A stretch of 64,000 nucleotides of DNA from Azospirillum sp. SYSU D00513 (GTDB lineage: Bacteria > Pseudomonadota > Alphaproteobacteria > Azospirillales > Azospirillaceae). The stretch spans positions 1 to 64,000 of the forward strand of contig NZ_JAFIQV010000004.1 of assembly GCF_017356015.1 (NCBI RefSeq), read 5' to 3'. Below are positions 45,022-53,931 of this stretch, piece after piece. Position numbers and translations under genes: made by a program. A model generated the notes under the pieces. It was not told where the DNA came from. It searched no databases and saw nothing but the letters and a program-made list of their open reading frames with translations. How positions within the stretch are numbered: position 1 is the first letter of the stretch; each line of letters begins with the position of its first letter.

Positions 45022-47040
45022 TTAGGCGATGTCGCCGTCGAACATGCCCGACTTGATGGCGTTCAGCTTGGTGTAATCGACGGTCCAGTCATCCTTCATG
45101 ATGCCGCCGGTGTCACCCGAACCGGGGCTCCAGGCCCAATAGGTCCAGCTGACGCCTTCCTCGTTGGCACCGATGTCGATCTTGCCGTCGGTGTTCCAGT
45201 CGCCATTCATGTACTGGATCAGCTCGGGCATCCACTTCTTGTCGATGTCCGTCTGCATCTTGGAACCGAACTCGCCGACCAGCACCGGAGCCACGTCGTT
45301 CTTGACGAGGTTGCCCCACATCTGGTCCCACTTCGCCGGCATGTTGTTCGGGAAGTTGGCGTCCTTGAACCAGTCCATCATGTGCAGCGACGGGCCGTAG
45401 TCGTGGACCGAGTAGACCAGCTTGTTGTCGACGTTGAAGTCGATCGGCCGGTTGTTGGCGCCGAGCAGGTTGCCGCCCCACCAGTACCAGTTGCCGTTGT
45501 GGATTTCGACGCCTTCGACGATCAGCAGCCAGTTCGGGTTGACGGACTGAATGGCGTTGCCGATGCGCTCGGCGGCGGCAGCCCAGTCGGTCGCCTGGTT
45601 GCCGCTGCCCCAGGTGGCGGCGCCGTGCGGCTCGTTGTGCAGGTCGGCGGCGATGACCGACGGGTTATCGGCGTAGCGCGCGGCCAGCATCTTCCAGTTG
45701 GCGATCATCTTCGATTCCGGATACTGGTCGGTGTACCAGAGGCCGTTCTCGTTGGCCGAGGCACCGTCACCGGAACGATGGTGGTCGAGGATGATCTTCA
45801 TGCCGGTCTTGTCGGCGTACTCGATGATCTTATCGAACACCTGGAGCGAGGTCAGGCCGCGCAGGTCGGGGTTCTTCGAGTAGTCGATGCCGGTCGGCAT
45901 GCGGCCGCTGTCCAGCATGGCGTCGGAGAAGGGCAGCCGGATGGTGTTGAAGCCCAACTCCTGCATCTTGTCCATGTGGTTCTGGTAGCTGTCCATCCAC
46001 AGGCCCTGCGGGGCGAAGGCGAAGCCTTCGGCGCCGAACCAGTTGACGCCGGTCAGCTTCACGTTCTGGCCCGAGCTGTCGACGATCTGGCTGCCCTCGG
46101 TGTGCAGGTAGCCATCGGCGATCGGCTTGGACGGCGTGGGAACCGGGGTGGGGGTGGGCGTCGGCGTCGGCGTCGGCGTGGTGCCGCTGCCGGCCGGGAA
46201 GAAGCTCTTGTCGGCGTTCACGACCAGCGTGCCGTTCCACCACAGGTCGGCCTGGCCCTTCACCACGTCACGGCCGTCCAGAGCGCCCTTGTCGTAGGTC
46301 ACGATACCGTCGGTCGGCAGGACCGACTTGCCGTTGATGACGATCTTGCTGACGTTCAGGTTGCGGTCGACACCGTTGACCACGCCGTCATTGTCGTATT
46401 GGATCTGGACCTTGTGCGCCTGGAGGTCGGCGGCATTGGTCTTGAAGGTGAAGTCCTTCGTGGTCGAGGTCGTCGTGCCCTCGCCGATCTTCTTGCCGTC
46501 CACCAGCACGTTGAAGTGGGCGCCGCCGTTGCCCTTCGCGCTCACCGTGATGGTATCGGAGCCGGTGCCGGTGGTCGGGGTCGGCGCCGGGGTGGTCGGG
46601 GCCGGCGTGCTGGTGGCCGTGCCCGGGAAGTAGTCCTTGGTCAGCGCGAACTTCAGCGCGCCGTCCCACCACATGGCCTCCTGGCCGGGAATGACGTCCT
46701 GGCCGTCGATGGCGCCCTTGTCGTAGGTCACCAGCGAGCTGGTCGGGGTGACCGTCTTGCCGTTGACCTGAAGCGACTTGATGGTCAGGTCACGGTACAT
46801 GCCGGCCTTGTCGGTCGACAGCCAGTCGTTGTCGTAAACGATCTGGATGGTGTGTGCGGCACCCGGCGCCACCTGCGTCTTGAAGCTGTAGCTGCCGGTT
46901 GAAGTCGAGTTGACCGTGGCCTGCCCAATGTCGCGCCCGTCGACGAGCAGCTTGAAGTGCGGCCAGATCCCGCCGGCAGCCTGGCCCGAGGCGTTGACGA
47001 CGAAGGTCGTGTCGACGGTGCTCGTGGTGGTCATTGCCAT
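45022..47040 (-). CDS. GH5 endoglucanase with two N-terminal CBM60-like modules
   Basis: The 672-aa protein has a Ca-dependent carbohydrate-binding-type module at about 5-118 and a second at about 138-245, joined by Thr/Pro linkers (the second a long PT repeat, about 248-268), then a GH5 catalytic domain from ~275. GH5 evidence: VKLTGVNWFGAEGFAFAPQG, GFNTIRLPFS, MKIILDHHRSGDG, IAADLHNEPHGAATWGSG (acid/base Glu in NEP) and PVLVGEFGSKM (nucleophile Glu). There is no N-terminal signal peptide, so export is by another route. In the EPS region such an enzyme could trim or release the polymer. It shares its modules with the beta-helix gene at 13670-15529. Confidence 0.92.
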   Translation of the reverse strand: MAMTTTSTVDTTFVVNASGQAAGGIWPHFKLLVDGRDIGQATVNSTSTGSYSFKTQVAPGAAHTIQIVYDNDWLSTDKAGMYRDLTIKSLQVNGKTVTPTSSLVTYDKGAIDGQDVIPGQEAMWWDGALKFALTKDYFPGTATSTPAPTTPAPTPTTGTGSDTITVSAKGNGGAHFNVLVDGKKIGEGTTTSTTKDFTFKTNAADLQAHKVQIQYDNDGVVNGVDRNLNVSKIVINGKSVLPTDGIVTYDKGALDGRDVVKGQADLWWNGTLVVNADKSFFPAGSGTTPTPTPTPTPTPVPTPSKPIADGYLHTEGSQIVDSSGQNVKLTGVNWFGAEGFAFAPQGLWMDSYQNHMDKMQELGFNTIRLPFSDAMLDSGRMPTGIDYSKNPDLRGLTSLQVFDKIIEYADKTGMKIILDHHRSGDGASANENGLWYTDQYPESKMIANWKMLAARYADNPSVIAADLHNEPHGAATWGSGNQATDWAAAAERIGNAIQSVNPNWLLIVEGVEIHNGNWYWWGGNLLGANNRPIDFNVDNKLVYSVHDYGPSLHMMDWFKDANFPNNMPAKWDQMWGNLVKNDVAPVLVGEFGSKMQTDIDKKWMPELIQYMNGDWNTDGKIDIGANEEGVSWTYWAWSPGSGDTGGIMKDDWTVDYTKLNAIKSGMFDGDIA

Positions 47041-47435
47041 GGTGGATACCTCGTTGTTTTCCGATTTCGCTGAGCCCGAGAGTGGCCGGAAATGCTTAAC
47101 GAGATATTTCGGATTTTAGCGAAATGCGGCTAAAAGGCCACGTCGGCCTGTGAAAAGAATGGGACGTAAAAATCGCTGCCGGCGTGGCGGCACGGACACA
47201 GGCGCGGCGCCCAGGTCACGGAGAAGTGGCTGATTTGCAGGGATAATTTTGAGACAGAAACGGTCCAAGCCCCTGGAGCGGAAGCGGAAAAACCATGTCA
47301 CAGGCGTGGGGTCGCGGGGGTGCCGAATGGCAGGAATCATCTCCGGGAACGGCCCTTCGCGCGGCCCCATGGTTAACACCGTGCGTCGCGGCAAGCCTTT
47401 TCCGGCACCCTCCCGCGCGTTCCGCAAAAAGAAAA
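47041..47435. other. intergenic between GH5 and kinase genes
   Basis: Upstream of the GH5 gene and downstream of the kinase gene (both minus strand). The segment 47040-47160 is AT-richer with ttttagcgaaatgcgg-like runs and is the likely GH5 promoter area. No coding frame of family character was found. Confidence 0.45.
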
Positions 47436-47463
47436 GGGCGGCTCCGGTTTCCCGGAGCCGCCC
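47436..47463 (-). terminator. strong terminator of the kinase gene
   Basis: A perfect 12-bp stem: gggcggctccgg (47436-47447) with ccggagccgccc (47452-47463). On the minus strand it is followed by TTTTCTTTTT (47435-47426), a classic U-tract. It ends the wecG/wzc-like transcript, 37 nt behind the kinase stop; T-runs on the other side would let it work in both directions. Confidence 0.88.
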
Positions 47464-47500
47464 CTTTTTTCGCCGCGATCCGTGCCGCGGACCGGTCCCC

Positions 47501-49843
47501 TTACGGCGCCGTCCGCAGGCTGGTCGGGTCGCCATAGTACTTACGCGTGGCGACGTAGCTGTTGTAGGGCGTGTCGTAACCCTGGGCCGCGGCCTTCTTC
47601 AGGTTCACGTCGGTCATCACGCACACGAACTTCTCGTGGTCGATCGGGCCGAGGTCGGCGACGGCCTGGAGGTCGCTCGCCGTGGTGTGGCCCCAGCGGG
47701 TGACGAACAGCACGCGGGAGGCGGCGCCGCAGACGATGCGGGCGTCGGACACCGCGAGCGCCGGAGCCGTGTCGAAGATCACCAGATCGTAGCGCGGCGA
47801 CAGGCCGGCCATCAGGTGGACCAGGGAGTCCACGTTGAAGCGGTCGAGCGTCGAGGACATCAGGCGCCCGGCCGGGACCATGGCGAAGGGAACCTCGTCG
47901 GAGACGTGGACGATCTCGTCCAGCGACGCCTCGCCGCCGATCCAGTCCGACAGGCCCTTCTCGGCCGAGAGATTGAACAGGGTGTTCAGGCGCGAGCGGC
48001 GGAAGTCGGTGTCGACGACCACGACGCGGCGGCCGGCCTGGCTGGCCACCTGGGCGACGGCGAGGCTCATCGAGGTCTTGCCGTCGGACGGACGGGCCGA
48101 GGTCACCGCGATGGAGCCGACCGGGCCGAGGTTGGCCAGATGGTTGCGGAAGAGCGAGCGCATGGATTCGCTGAACAGCGAGAAGGGGTGGCGCTGGAAG
48201 ACCTGATAGAGGCCGCCGGCCATGCCCTTGGTCGTGTGGTGCGGGACGATGTGGACGCCGCCAACGCCGAGGATGCGGCGGATCGTCTCCGGTGTGCGGA
48301 CGCGGCGCTGCAACAGCTCCAGCAGGAAGACGGTGAAGACCGACAGGACGACCGAGCCGATGAAAGCGGCGACCAGCAGCAGGATGCGGAACGGACCGGA
48401 CGGCTCACCCGGGACCTGCGGCGGGGACACCAGCTTCACGCCCGACGGGAAGGCGCGGTTGTCCTGCTGGGCGGTGACTTCCTCCAGGCGGGCGAGCAGG
48501 CTGTCGAGCAGCTGGCGCTTGGCCTGGGCCTCGGCCTCCAGCGTGCGGAGCGGGACCGCCTGCTGGGACATCGTCTGGTAGCTGGATTCCAGCTTCGTGA
48601 TCATGTCCTGCAGGGCTTTTTCCTGCGCGACGGCGACGTTGGCGGCCTCGCGGACACCGGCGATCTCGCGGCGGGTCTCCGAGGACAGGCGGGAGCTGGC
48701 CTCGTTCAGCCGGGCCTGAAGCTCGACGACGCGGGGATGCTTGGGGCCGTACTGGCGGGACAGCTGGGCCATCTCGCCGGACAGGGCGGCGACCGTGGCG
48801 CGGAGCTGGGCGACGACAGGCGACGCGATGCTGCTGCCGCCGCTGGCGGTGTTGCTCTCGATGGAGTTGGCCTGGGCGACGAGGCGGGCACGGTCGGCGG
48901 CGGCCTGGGCGAGGCGCATGCGGGCCTGCTCAAGCTCGTTCTGGGCCATCATGCCGGTGCCGCCGCGCAGCAGGCCGGCGCTGAAGCGGGCCTCTTCGAC
49001 CTTCTGGTCGGCGGCGGCGGCTTCCTCGCGCAGGACCTGGATGCGGTCCTCGAGCCAGGCGACGGCGCCGGTGGACAGCTCGCGGTCCATCTGCTGGCGG
49101 GTGCCCATGTAATGGCGCACCACGCTGTCCACCACCTGCTGGGCGAGCTGCGGGTCGCGGGCGGTGAAGCGGACCTGGATCACGCGCGACCGGCCGACGA
49201 TGGCGACGTCGAGGTTGCGCTTGATGCGCTCCAGGATGCGGTCGGGGCCGAGTGCGGCGTGGGCCTCGCGGGCGTGATGGTCGCGCACCAGCTGGTCGCC
49301 GTGGTTCAGCAGGAAGGCGATGAAGCCCGGCGGGGCCGCGTCGCCCCAGACGCTGCGCACGAGGTCATGCCCCAGCGCCACCGAACGCTCGATCAGCGGC
49401 GCCTCCGTGTCGGCCGCCCGCGGCGGGTTGAACTCCGGATGCTCCGTGAGGTTCAGGTCCTCGACCACGCGGCTCAGGACCTGCTGCGAGCGCAGGATCT
49501 CGAGTTCGCTGGCGATGGTCGCGTCCTCGGCCGAGAGGGAGCCCAGCACCTGTTCGGCCTCGCTGACGATCCGGACCTGGCGGCTGTCGGCCAGCAGGAG
49601 CGCTTCGGAGGTGTACTTGTCCTGGAGCAGCGAGACGCCGAAGGCCGCCAGCGTGGTCACGGTGACCACGATGAAGGCGATCAGCCACTTGTGGCTCATC
49701 AGCACGCGCAGGATGAAACGGAAGTCCGGGCCCATGCCAGGGGCCTGTCCCTCGAACTCGGCGCGCGGGCGCTGCGGGGCGACGGCGGTGGGCCACGCCG
49801 GTGCCGGCGCGCCGCCGTGGTGGATCTGGGGAAGGTTTTCCAC
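47501..49843 (-). CDS. Wzc-like BY-kinase and polysaccharide co-polymerase
   Basis: The 780-aa inner-membrane protein controls EPS chain length and export. TM1 is near residues 53-73 (WLIAFIVVTVTTLAAFGVSL), a large periplasmic coiled-coil domain follows (about 74-480), then TM2 near 481-505. The cytoplasmic tyrosine kinase has Walker A VTSARPSDGKTSMSLAVAQV near 580, Walker A' VVVVDTDFRRSRL and Walker B YDLVIFDTAPAL. The C-terminus has a short Tyr cluster (QGYDTPYNSYVATRKYYGDP) for autophosphorylation. No matching Wza outer-membrane channel or Wzb phosphatase is visible in the window. It starts 3 nt after the preceding gene's stop. Confidence 0.92.
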   Translation of the reverse strand: MENLPQIHHGGAPAPAWPTAVAPQRPRAEFEGQAPGMGPDFRFILRVLMSHKWLIAFIVVTVTTLAAFGVSLLQDKYTSEALLLADSRQVRIVSEAEQVLGSLSAEDATIASELEILRSQQVLSRVVEDLNLTEHPEFNPPRAADTEAPLIERSVALGHDLVRSVWGDAAPPGFIAFLLNHGDQLVRDHHAREAHAALGPDRILERIKRNLDVAIVGRSRVIQVRFTARDPQLAQQVVDSVVRHYMGTRQQMDRELSTGAVAWLEDRIQVLREEAAAADQKVEEARFSAGLLRGGTGMMAQNELEQARMRLAQAAADRARLVAQANSIESNTASGGSSIASPVVAQLRATVAALSGEMAQLSRQYGPKHPRVVELQARLNEASSRLSSETRREIAGVREAANVAVAQEKALQDMITKLESSYQTMSQQAVPLRTLEAEAQAKRQLLDSLLARLEEVTAQQDNRAFPSGVKLVSPPQVPGEPSGPFRILLLVAAFIGSVVLSVFTVFLLELLQRRVRTPETIRRILGVGGVHIVPHHTTKGMAGGLYQVFQRHPFSLFSESMRSLFRNHLANLGPVGSIAVTSARPSDGKTSMSLAVAQVASQAGRRVVVVDTDFRRSRLNTLFNLSAEKGLSDWIGGEASLDEIVHVSDEVPFAMVPAGRLMSSTLDRFNVDSLVHLMAGLSPRYDLVIFDTAPALAVSDARIVCGAASRVLFVTRWGHTTASDLQAVADLGPIDHEKFVCVMTDVNLKKAAAQGYDTPYNSYVATRKYYGDPTSLRTAP

Positions 49844-49846
49844 TTC

Positions 49847-50629
49847 TCAAAGCTCCTTATGCATGGGCGCTGATGCTGGGGTGCTGGACAGACGGGATGT
49901 GGCGGCGCGGCGCATCAGCATCACGTTGCGGGCAAAGCCGAACGCGCCGATGCAGTAGCGGCTGAACAGGCGCCGAGGCTCCTGCGCGAGCCGGAACGCC
50001 CATTCCAGCCCGGCCTTCTGGACGAGGGCCGGGGCACGGGTGAATCGTCCCGCCAGGAAGTCGATGATGGCACCGCCATTGATGATCAGGACCGGATGGT
50101 CGAGCGAGCGTTTCAGCTCGATCGCCATCTCCTCCTGCCGGGGCATGCCCATGGCGAGGAGGATGATGTCCGGCCGGTTCTGCCGAGCCTGCTCCAGGTA
50201 ATGTTCCTTCGGATGGAAACCGTGCTGAAGGTCAATGAAGCTGTGCGGTGTGCAGCCCTCGAGACGTGCCCGCGCGCCGTCCAGCCAGGGCTGTTCGGTG
50301 CCGTAGATGGCGACCCGGCGGGCCGGCAGCGTGCGCAGCAGCAAGGGGATGAAATCGGTGCCGTTCATGTTGAAACCCGGCTGGATCCCGAGCGACGGCA
50401 TGGCCGCCTGCAGCGCGATGCCGTCGCGCAGCAGGACGTCCGACGCGCGGAACGCCGCCAGGGCGGGTTCGGACACGGCGCAGAGATTGACGCCGTGGGC
50501 GTTGATGAAGGACAGAACCGTCGGCCGTTCCACCGCGCCCAGGGACGCCAGAAGTTGCCGGCGTTCCTCTTCGCTGGAAATGCACCGTATTCTCTCGATC
50601 AGTTCCAGGACTTCACGAGGACTCGGCAT
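49847..50629 (-). CDS. WecG/TagA/CpsF-family glycosyltransferase
   Basis: The 260-aa enzyme adds an N-acetylmannosaminuronic acid- or similar residue to lipid-linked intermediates. Family features: VLSFINAHGVNLCAVSEPAL, LLRDGIALQAAMPSLGI, the loop FNMNGTDFIPLLLRTLP, RVAIYGTEQPWLDGARARLE, ILLAMGMPRQEE and VLIINGGAIIDFLAG. The ATG at 50629 follows CGGGAGAAC; the earlier in-frame Met codons lack family similarity. It is the first gene of a two-gene unit with the Wzc-like kinase. Confidence 0.9.
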   Translation of the reverse strand: MPSPREVLELIERIRCISSEEERRQLLASLGAVERPTVLSFINAHGVNLCAVSEPALAAFRASDVLLRDGIALQAAMPSLGIQPGFNMNGTDFIPLLLRTLPARRVAIYGTEQPWLDGARARLEGCTPHSFIDLQHGFHPKEHYLEQARQNRPDIILLAMGMPRQEEMAIELKRSLDHPVLIINGGAIIDFLAGRFTRAPALVQKAGLEWAFRLAQEPRRLFSRYCIGAFGFARNVMLMRRAATSRLSSTPASAPMHKEL

Positions 50630-51135
50630 AAAGTTCTCCCGAAATAATGCTCCGGCGGCTTCGCGGCCGCCGCGTTCGACAAAGGATGACGGTCGCGGAA
50701 CCGTCATGATCGACAAATGATGCCTGACGGGGCGGAGCCTGGTCAGGCGGGATTGCTTGTTAATACGTCCGGTGGCGTTGCCTGCTCTTGCGCGTTCGCG
50801 GCTAACCCCATCGTTAGAGGGCCGCCTCGATCCGCAAGCCTCTATGTGGCGGTTCATGGCCCTCCTGCGCATTGGCGGGAACGGTAGTCGGCCAGTGCAG
50901 GAGAATTAGCCCGCCCCGGCGGGCTCCTCCGAAGGACTCGCCTTGGCAATCCGGAAGAGAGTGCCCACATAGCGCGCTCCCCCGAACTTTGGTGCATGGC
51001 GCGTAGGCGCCGTTACCGATCGGCCGTCCGGATGTTGATCCGGAAGGCACTTGGGCCCTTGACCCCTCCGCGCGCGTGCCGGACCCTGGGGAACGGGTGT
51101 CCGGAACCCGCCGGGGGCCCTTGGAAAGAGACGAG
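50630..51135. other. divergent intergenic region
   Basis: About 500 nt between the minus-strand WecG-like gene and the plus-strand helicase gene. The part 50690-50815 (with ttgttaatacg on the plus strand) is the most promoter-like. The frames here only extend the flanking genes without conserved residues. No RNA gene is recognisable. Confidence 0.4.
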
Positions 51136-53436
51136 ATGAGCGAGAACGACACCACCCCTCCCGACGGCGGCAAGATGCCCGGCACGGCCGACGAGTTCGA
51201 CCGGCGCGACGCCCTGCGGGCCATTGCCGCCGTCGTGCGCGGCGACGGCATCGAGGTCGACGCGGATTCGGTCCCGGCGCGCTGGTCGGTGGCGGTGGCG
51301 CACGAGGTGGCGGTGCCGGGCGCCGACCGCCGCCTGAAGCTGCGGTTCCGCGTCGCCGTCGGCCCGCTCCCGGAGATCGAGGCCGAGCTGTGGGGGTTGC
51401 TGGCGGGCGAGGAGGGATTCGGCCGCCCGCAGGCCAAGACGCTGGGCAAGCGGGTGAAGGCGGCCTGCCTGGAATCCGGCGCGCTGGACAAGGCGCGCAA
51501 GCGCGTCGACGGCTGGTTCGAGTCCATGGCGTCGCGCAGCGCCGCGATGGGCGACGCTTGGCGGCCCAAGGGCTTTGCCGATGAGCTGGGCCGCATCGTC
51601 GGCTTCGGCGGGCGCATCCCGCGCGTGCAGACCCTGCTCGACGCGCTGGAGGAGGCCTTCAACAGCGCCGCTGCCCGCGCCGGCATGAAGGTGCGCCGTG
51701 CGCGGCTGGAGAACGCGTCGGGCCTCGGCGTCTATCTCGACAGCTTCGCCACGGCGCGCGCCATGGTGCGCAAGCTGCGGCTGTTCGTCGGCCCGACCAA
51801 CTCCGGCAAGACCCACGCCGCCATGGACCGCCTGGCCGAGGCGGAGAGCGGCTGCTACCTGGCGCCGCTCCGCCTCCTGGCGCTGGAAGGGCAGGAAGCG
51901 ATCGAGACGCGCGGCCGCCCCTGCAGCCTCGTCACCGGCGAGGAGCGCGACGTGCGCCCCGGCGCCTCCTTCACCTCCTCCACCATCGAGATGGTGAACA
52001 CGAGCCGCGTGTGGGGCGCCTGCGTCATCGACGAGATCCAGATGATCGGCGATCCCGACCGCGGCTGGGCCTGGACCCAGGCGGTGGCCGGCGTGGCCGC
52101 GCCGGAGATCCTGATGACCGGCTCGGCGGACGCCATCCCCTACCTGAAGCGGCTGGCCGTGGCGCTGGGCGAGGAACTTGAGATCATCGAGTTCACCCGC
52201 AAGTCGCCGCTGCGCGTGCAGGAGGAGCGGGTGAAGCTGTCCGACGTGAAGCGCGGCGACGCGCTGATCGCCTTCTCGCGCCGCGACGTCATGACCTTCC
52301 GGCGCGAGCTGCTCGACAAGGGCCACAGCGTGGCGGTGATCTACGGCGCCCTGTCGCCGGAGGTCCGCCGCGCCGAGGCGCGCCGCTTCCGCGAGGGCGC
52401 CGCCGACGTGCTGGTCGCCACCGACGCCATCGGCATGGGACTGAACCTGCCGGTCGCCCGCGTGGTGCTGACCACCACCCGCAAGTATGACGGGCGCGAG
52501 GAGCGCGAGCTGCTGCCGCCGGAGATCCGCCAGATCGGCGGGCGCGCCGGCCGCTTCGGCATGCACGAGGAGGGGCGGGTCGCCGTGCTGGACGGCGAGT
52601 CCATCAACCCGGTGCGCCGCGCCCTGACCGCGGCCCCCGTGCCGCCTGAGGACCCGCGCCCCTGGATCTCGCCGAACCTGTCCCACGTCGAGGCCATCGC
52701 CCAGGAGCTGGACACCAACAGCCTTGCCAAGGTGCTGCGCACCGCCGGGCAGGAGCTGCTGCGCGCCCACCAGACCTTCCGCATGACCGACCTGGAGCAG
52801 CGCATCCAGGCGGCCCAGGCGGTGGACAAGGCGAACCTGCCGCTGGCCGCGCGCGACATGCTGGCGCGCTGCCCCATCGACGTGCGCGACCAGGAGAACC
52901 TGCGCCTGCTGGCCCGCTGGGCCGGCAACCAGGGCCGCGGCTTCCCGAACCCGGCCCCGGAGGAAGCCGAGCGCTTCACCATGGAGGTCGGCACCGACGT
53001 GGAGCTGGAGGCGGCCGAGCGCGCCGTGAAGCAGCTCACCGCCTATGCCTGGCTCGCCTACCGCTTCCCGGACGCCTACCCGGAGATGGACCTGTGCCAG
53101 GAGCGCCGGGCCATGCTGAACGCCTTCATCGAGCGGACACTGGCCGAGCGCACCCTGGCCCGCGCCTGCCCCTCCTGCGGCAAGAAGCTGAAGCCCAACC
53201 ACCGTTTCCGCGTCTGCGACGCCTGCTTCGCGAACCGGGACGAACGCCGGGACTTCCGGCGTGACGGCCGGCGCGGGGGCGAGGGGAGCGCGAAGGCGCA
53301 CGACCATGCCGCCCATGCACCGGCCCAGGCCAAGGGACCGCGCGGCGACGGCCCGCGCCGGGGCCGCCCCCCGGCCGCGGCACCCGCCGGGCGGGGACGC
53401 GGACGAGGCGGAGCGGGGCGGGCGAGGCCCGCCTGA
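51136..53436 (+). CDS. SUV3-like ATP-dependent RNA helicase
   Basis: The 766-aa protein resembles the mitochondrial SUV3 helicase, with bacterial homologues common in alphaproteobacteria. Walker A is LFVGPTNSGKTHAAM near residue 220, Walker B/DEAD-like motif ACVIDEIQMIGDPDRGW near 298, MTGSADAIPYL (motif III), and the helicase-C motifs VLVATDAIGMGLNLPVARVV and RQIGGRAGRFG. A C-terminal zinc finger is present near 678-697 (CPSCGKKLK and CDAC), followed by an Arg/Gly-rich tail for RNA contact. The N-terminal ~205 residues are not assigned. The ATG at 51136 follows GAAAGAGACGAG. It may act in RNA turnover; no exonuclease gene is adjacent. Confidence 0.9.
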   Translation: MSENDTTPPDGGKMPGTADEFDRRDALRAIAAVVRGDGIEVDADSVPARWSVAVAHEVAVPGADRRLKLRFRVAVGPLPEIEAELWGLLAGEEGFGRPQAKTLGKRVKAACLESGALDKARKRVDGWFESMASRSAAMGDAWRPKGFADELGRIVGFGGRIPRVQTLLDALEEAFNSAAARAGMKVRRARLENASGLGVYLDSFATARAMVRKLRLFVGPTNSGKTHAAMDRLAEAESGCYLAPLRLLALEGQEAIETRGRPCSLVTGEERDVRPGASFTSSTIEMVNTSRVWGACVIDEIQMIGDPDRGWAWTQAVAGVAAPEILMTGSADAIPYLKRLAVALGEELEIIEFTRKSPLRVQEERVKLSDVKRGDALIAFSRRDVMTFRRELLDKGHSVAVIYGALSPEVRRAEARRFREGAADVLVATDAIGMGLNLPVARVVLTTTRKYDGREERELLPPEIRQIGGRAGRFGMHEEGRVAVLDGESINPVRRALTAAPVPPEDPRPWISPNLSHVEAIAQELDTNSLAKVLRTAGQELLRAHQTFRMTDLEQRIQAAQAVDKANLPLAARDMLARCPIDVRDQENLRLLARWAGNQGRGFPNPAPEEAERFTMEVGTDVELEAAERAVKQLTAYAWLAYRFPDAYPEMDLCQERRAMLNAFIERTLAERTLARACPSCGKKLKPNHRFRVCDACFANRDERRDFRRDGRRGGEGSAKAHDHAAHAPAQAKGPRGDGPRRGRPPAAAPAGRGRGRGGAGRARPA

Positions 53437-53474
53437 CGCGGTTCCCACACCGGAACGGACAGAACGCAACAGCC

Positions 53475-53511
53475 AAAAGGCGGCGCCGGGCGCTTCGGGC
53501 GCCGCCTTTTC
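53475..53511 (+). terminator. terminator of the helicase gene
   Basis: The stem aaaaggcggcgcc (53475-53487) pairs with ggcgccgcctttt (53498-53510), a perfect 13-bp match around a 10-nt loop, ending in TTTT on both strands, so it can also end the minus-strand DUF1508 transcript. Confidence 0.85.
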
Positions 53512-53538
53512 CGTTCATGCCTTTCCAGAGTGCCGGGG

Positions 53539-53706
53539 TCAGGCCCGGACCGGAGCCTCGTGGGCGGAGCGAACCAGCGCGATTCCTTGTTCGGCGTCGG
53601 CTTGGTTGCGGAAGGTTTCGCCGGACACCGCGATCTGCCGGTTGTCGGCCCCAAAGAGCGCCCAGCGCCACCGGCCGATCTGGTCCTTGTAGGTCTTGAA
53701 ATGCAT
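53539..53706 (-). CDS. DUF1508/YegP-like small protein
   Basis: A 55-aa frame: MHFKTYKDQIGRWRWALFGA then DNRQIAVSGETFRNQADAEQ and GIALVRSAHEA. This has the DUF1508 pattern (F-x-x-Y-x-D, W-R-W-x-L, N-x-x-x-I-A-x-S-G-E-x-F-x-x-x-x-x-A-x-x-A/G-I), seen in YegP-type small proteins of unknown function. GGGAGGTGCC just before the ATG is an excellent ribosome site. It ends in a TGA close to the bidirectional terminator. Function unknown; the family is widespread. Confidence 0.85.
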   Translation of the reverse strand: MHFKTYKDQIGRWRWALFGADNRQIAVSGETFRNQADAEQGIALVRSAHEAPVRA

Positions 53707-53931
53707 GGCACCTCCCAAGACGGATGCGTGATCGATCTTGCCTGCGCCGTCCGGTCCTCCTGCGCCGGCGGCGCCGGAGATTTAGGAACGCCCGATAAGA
53801 GGTCCATACCCCCGGCTTCCTATGAAAATCGGACAGCCCGAAAAGTCAGTTCGGCAAACGGACATCCTCTTTGACAGGCGCCGCGCGAAGCTGGTAGGGC
53901 TGATCCATCGGCAATTCGGAAGCGAGCGGCG

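Noticed and set aside
46130-46200. Short-period repeat in the GH5 gene that might look like a CRISPR or satellite
   Set aside because: It is in frame and encodes a Pro/Thr linker between protein modules.
47249-49873. Plus-strand frame of 874 codons opposite the Wzc-like kinase
   Set aside because: Antisense shadow; also reads through the strong terminator hairpin at 47436-47463.
51013-53469. Long minus-strand frame of 818 codons opposite the SUV3-like helicase
   Set aside because: Antisense shadow of a gene with intact helicase motifs and a good ribosome site; composition is low-complexity.
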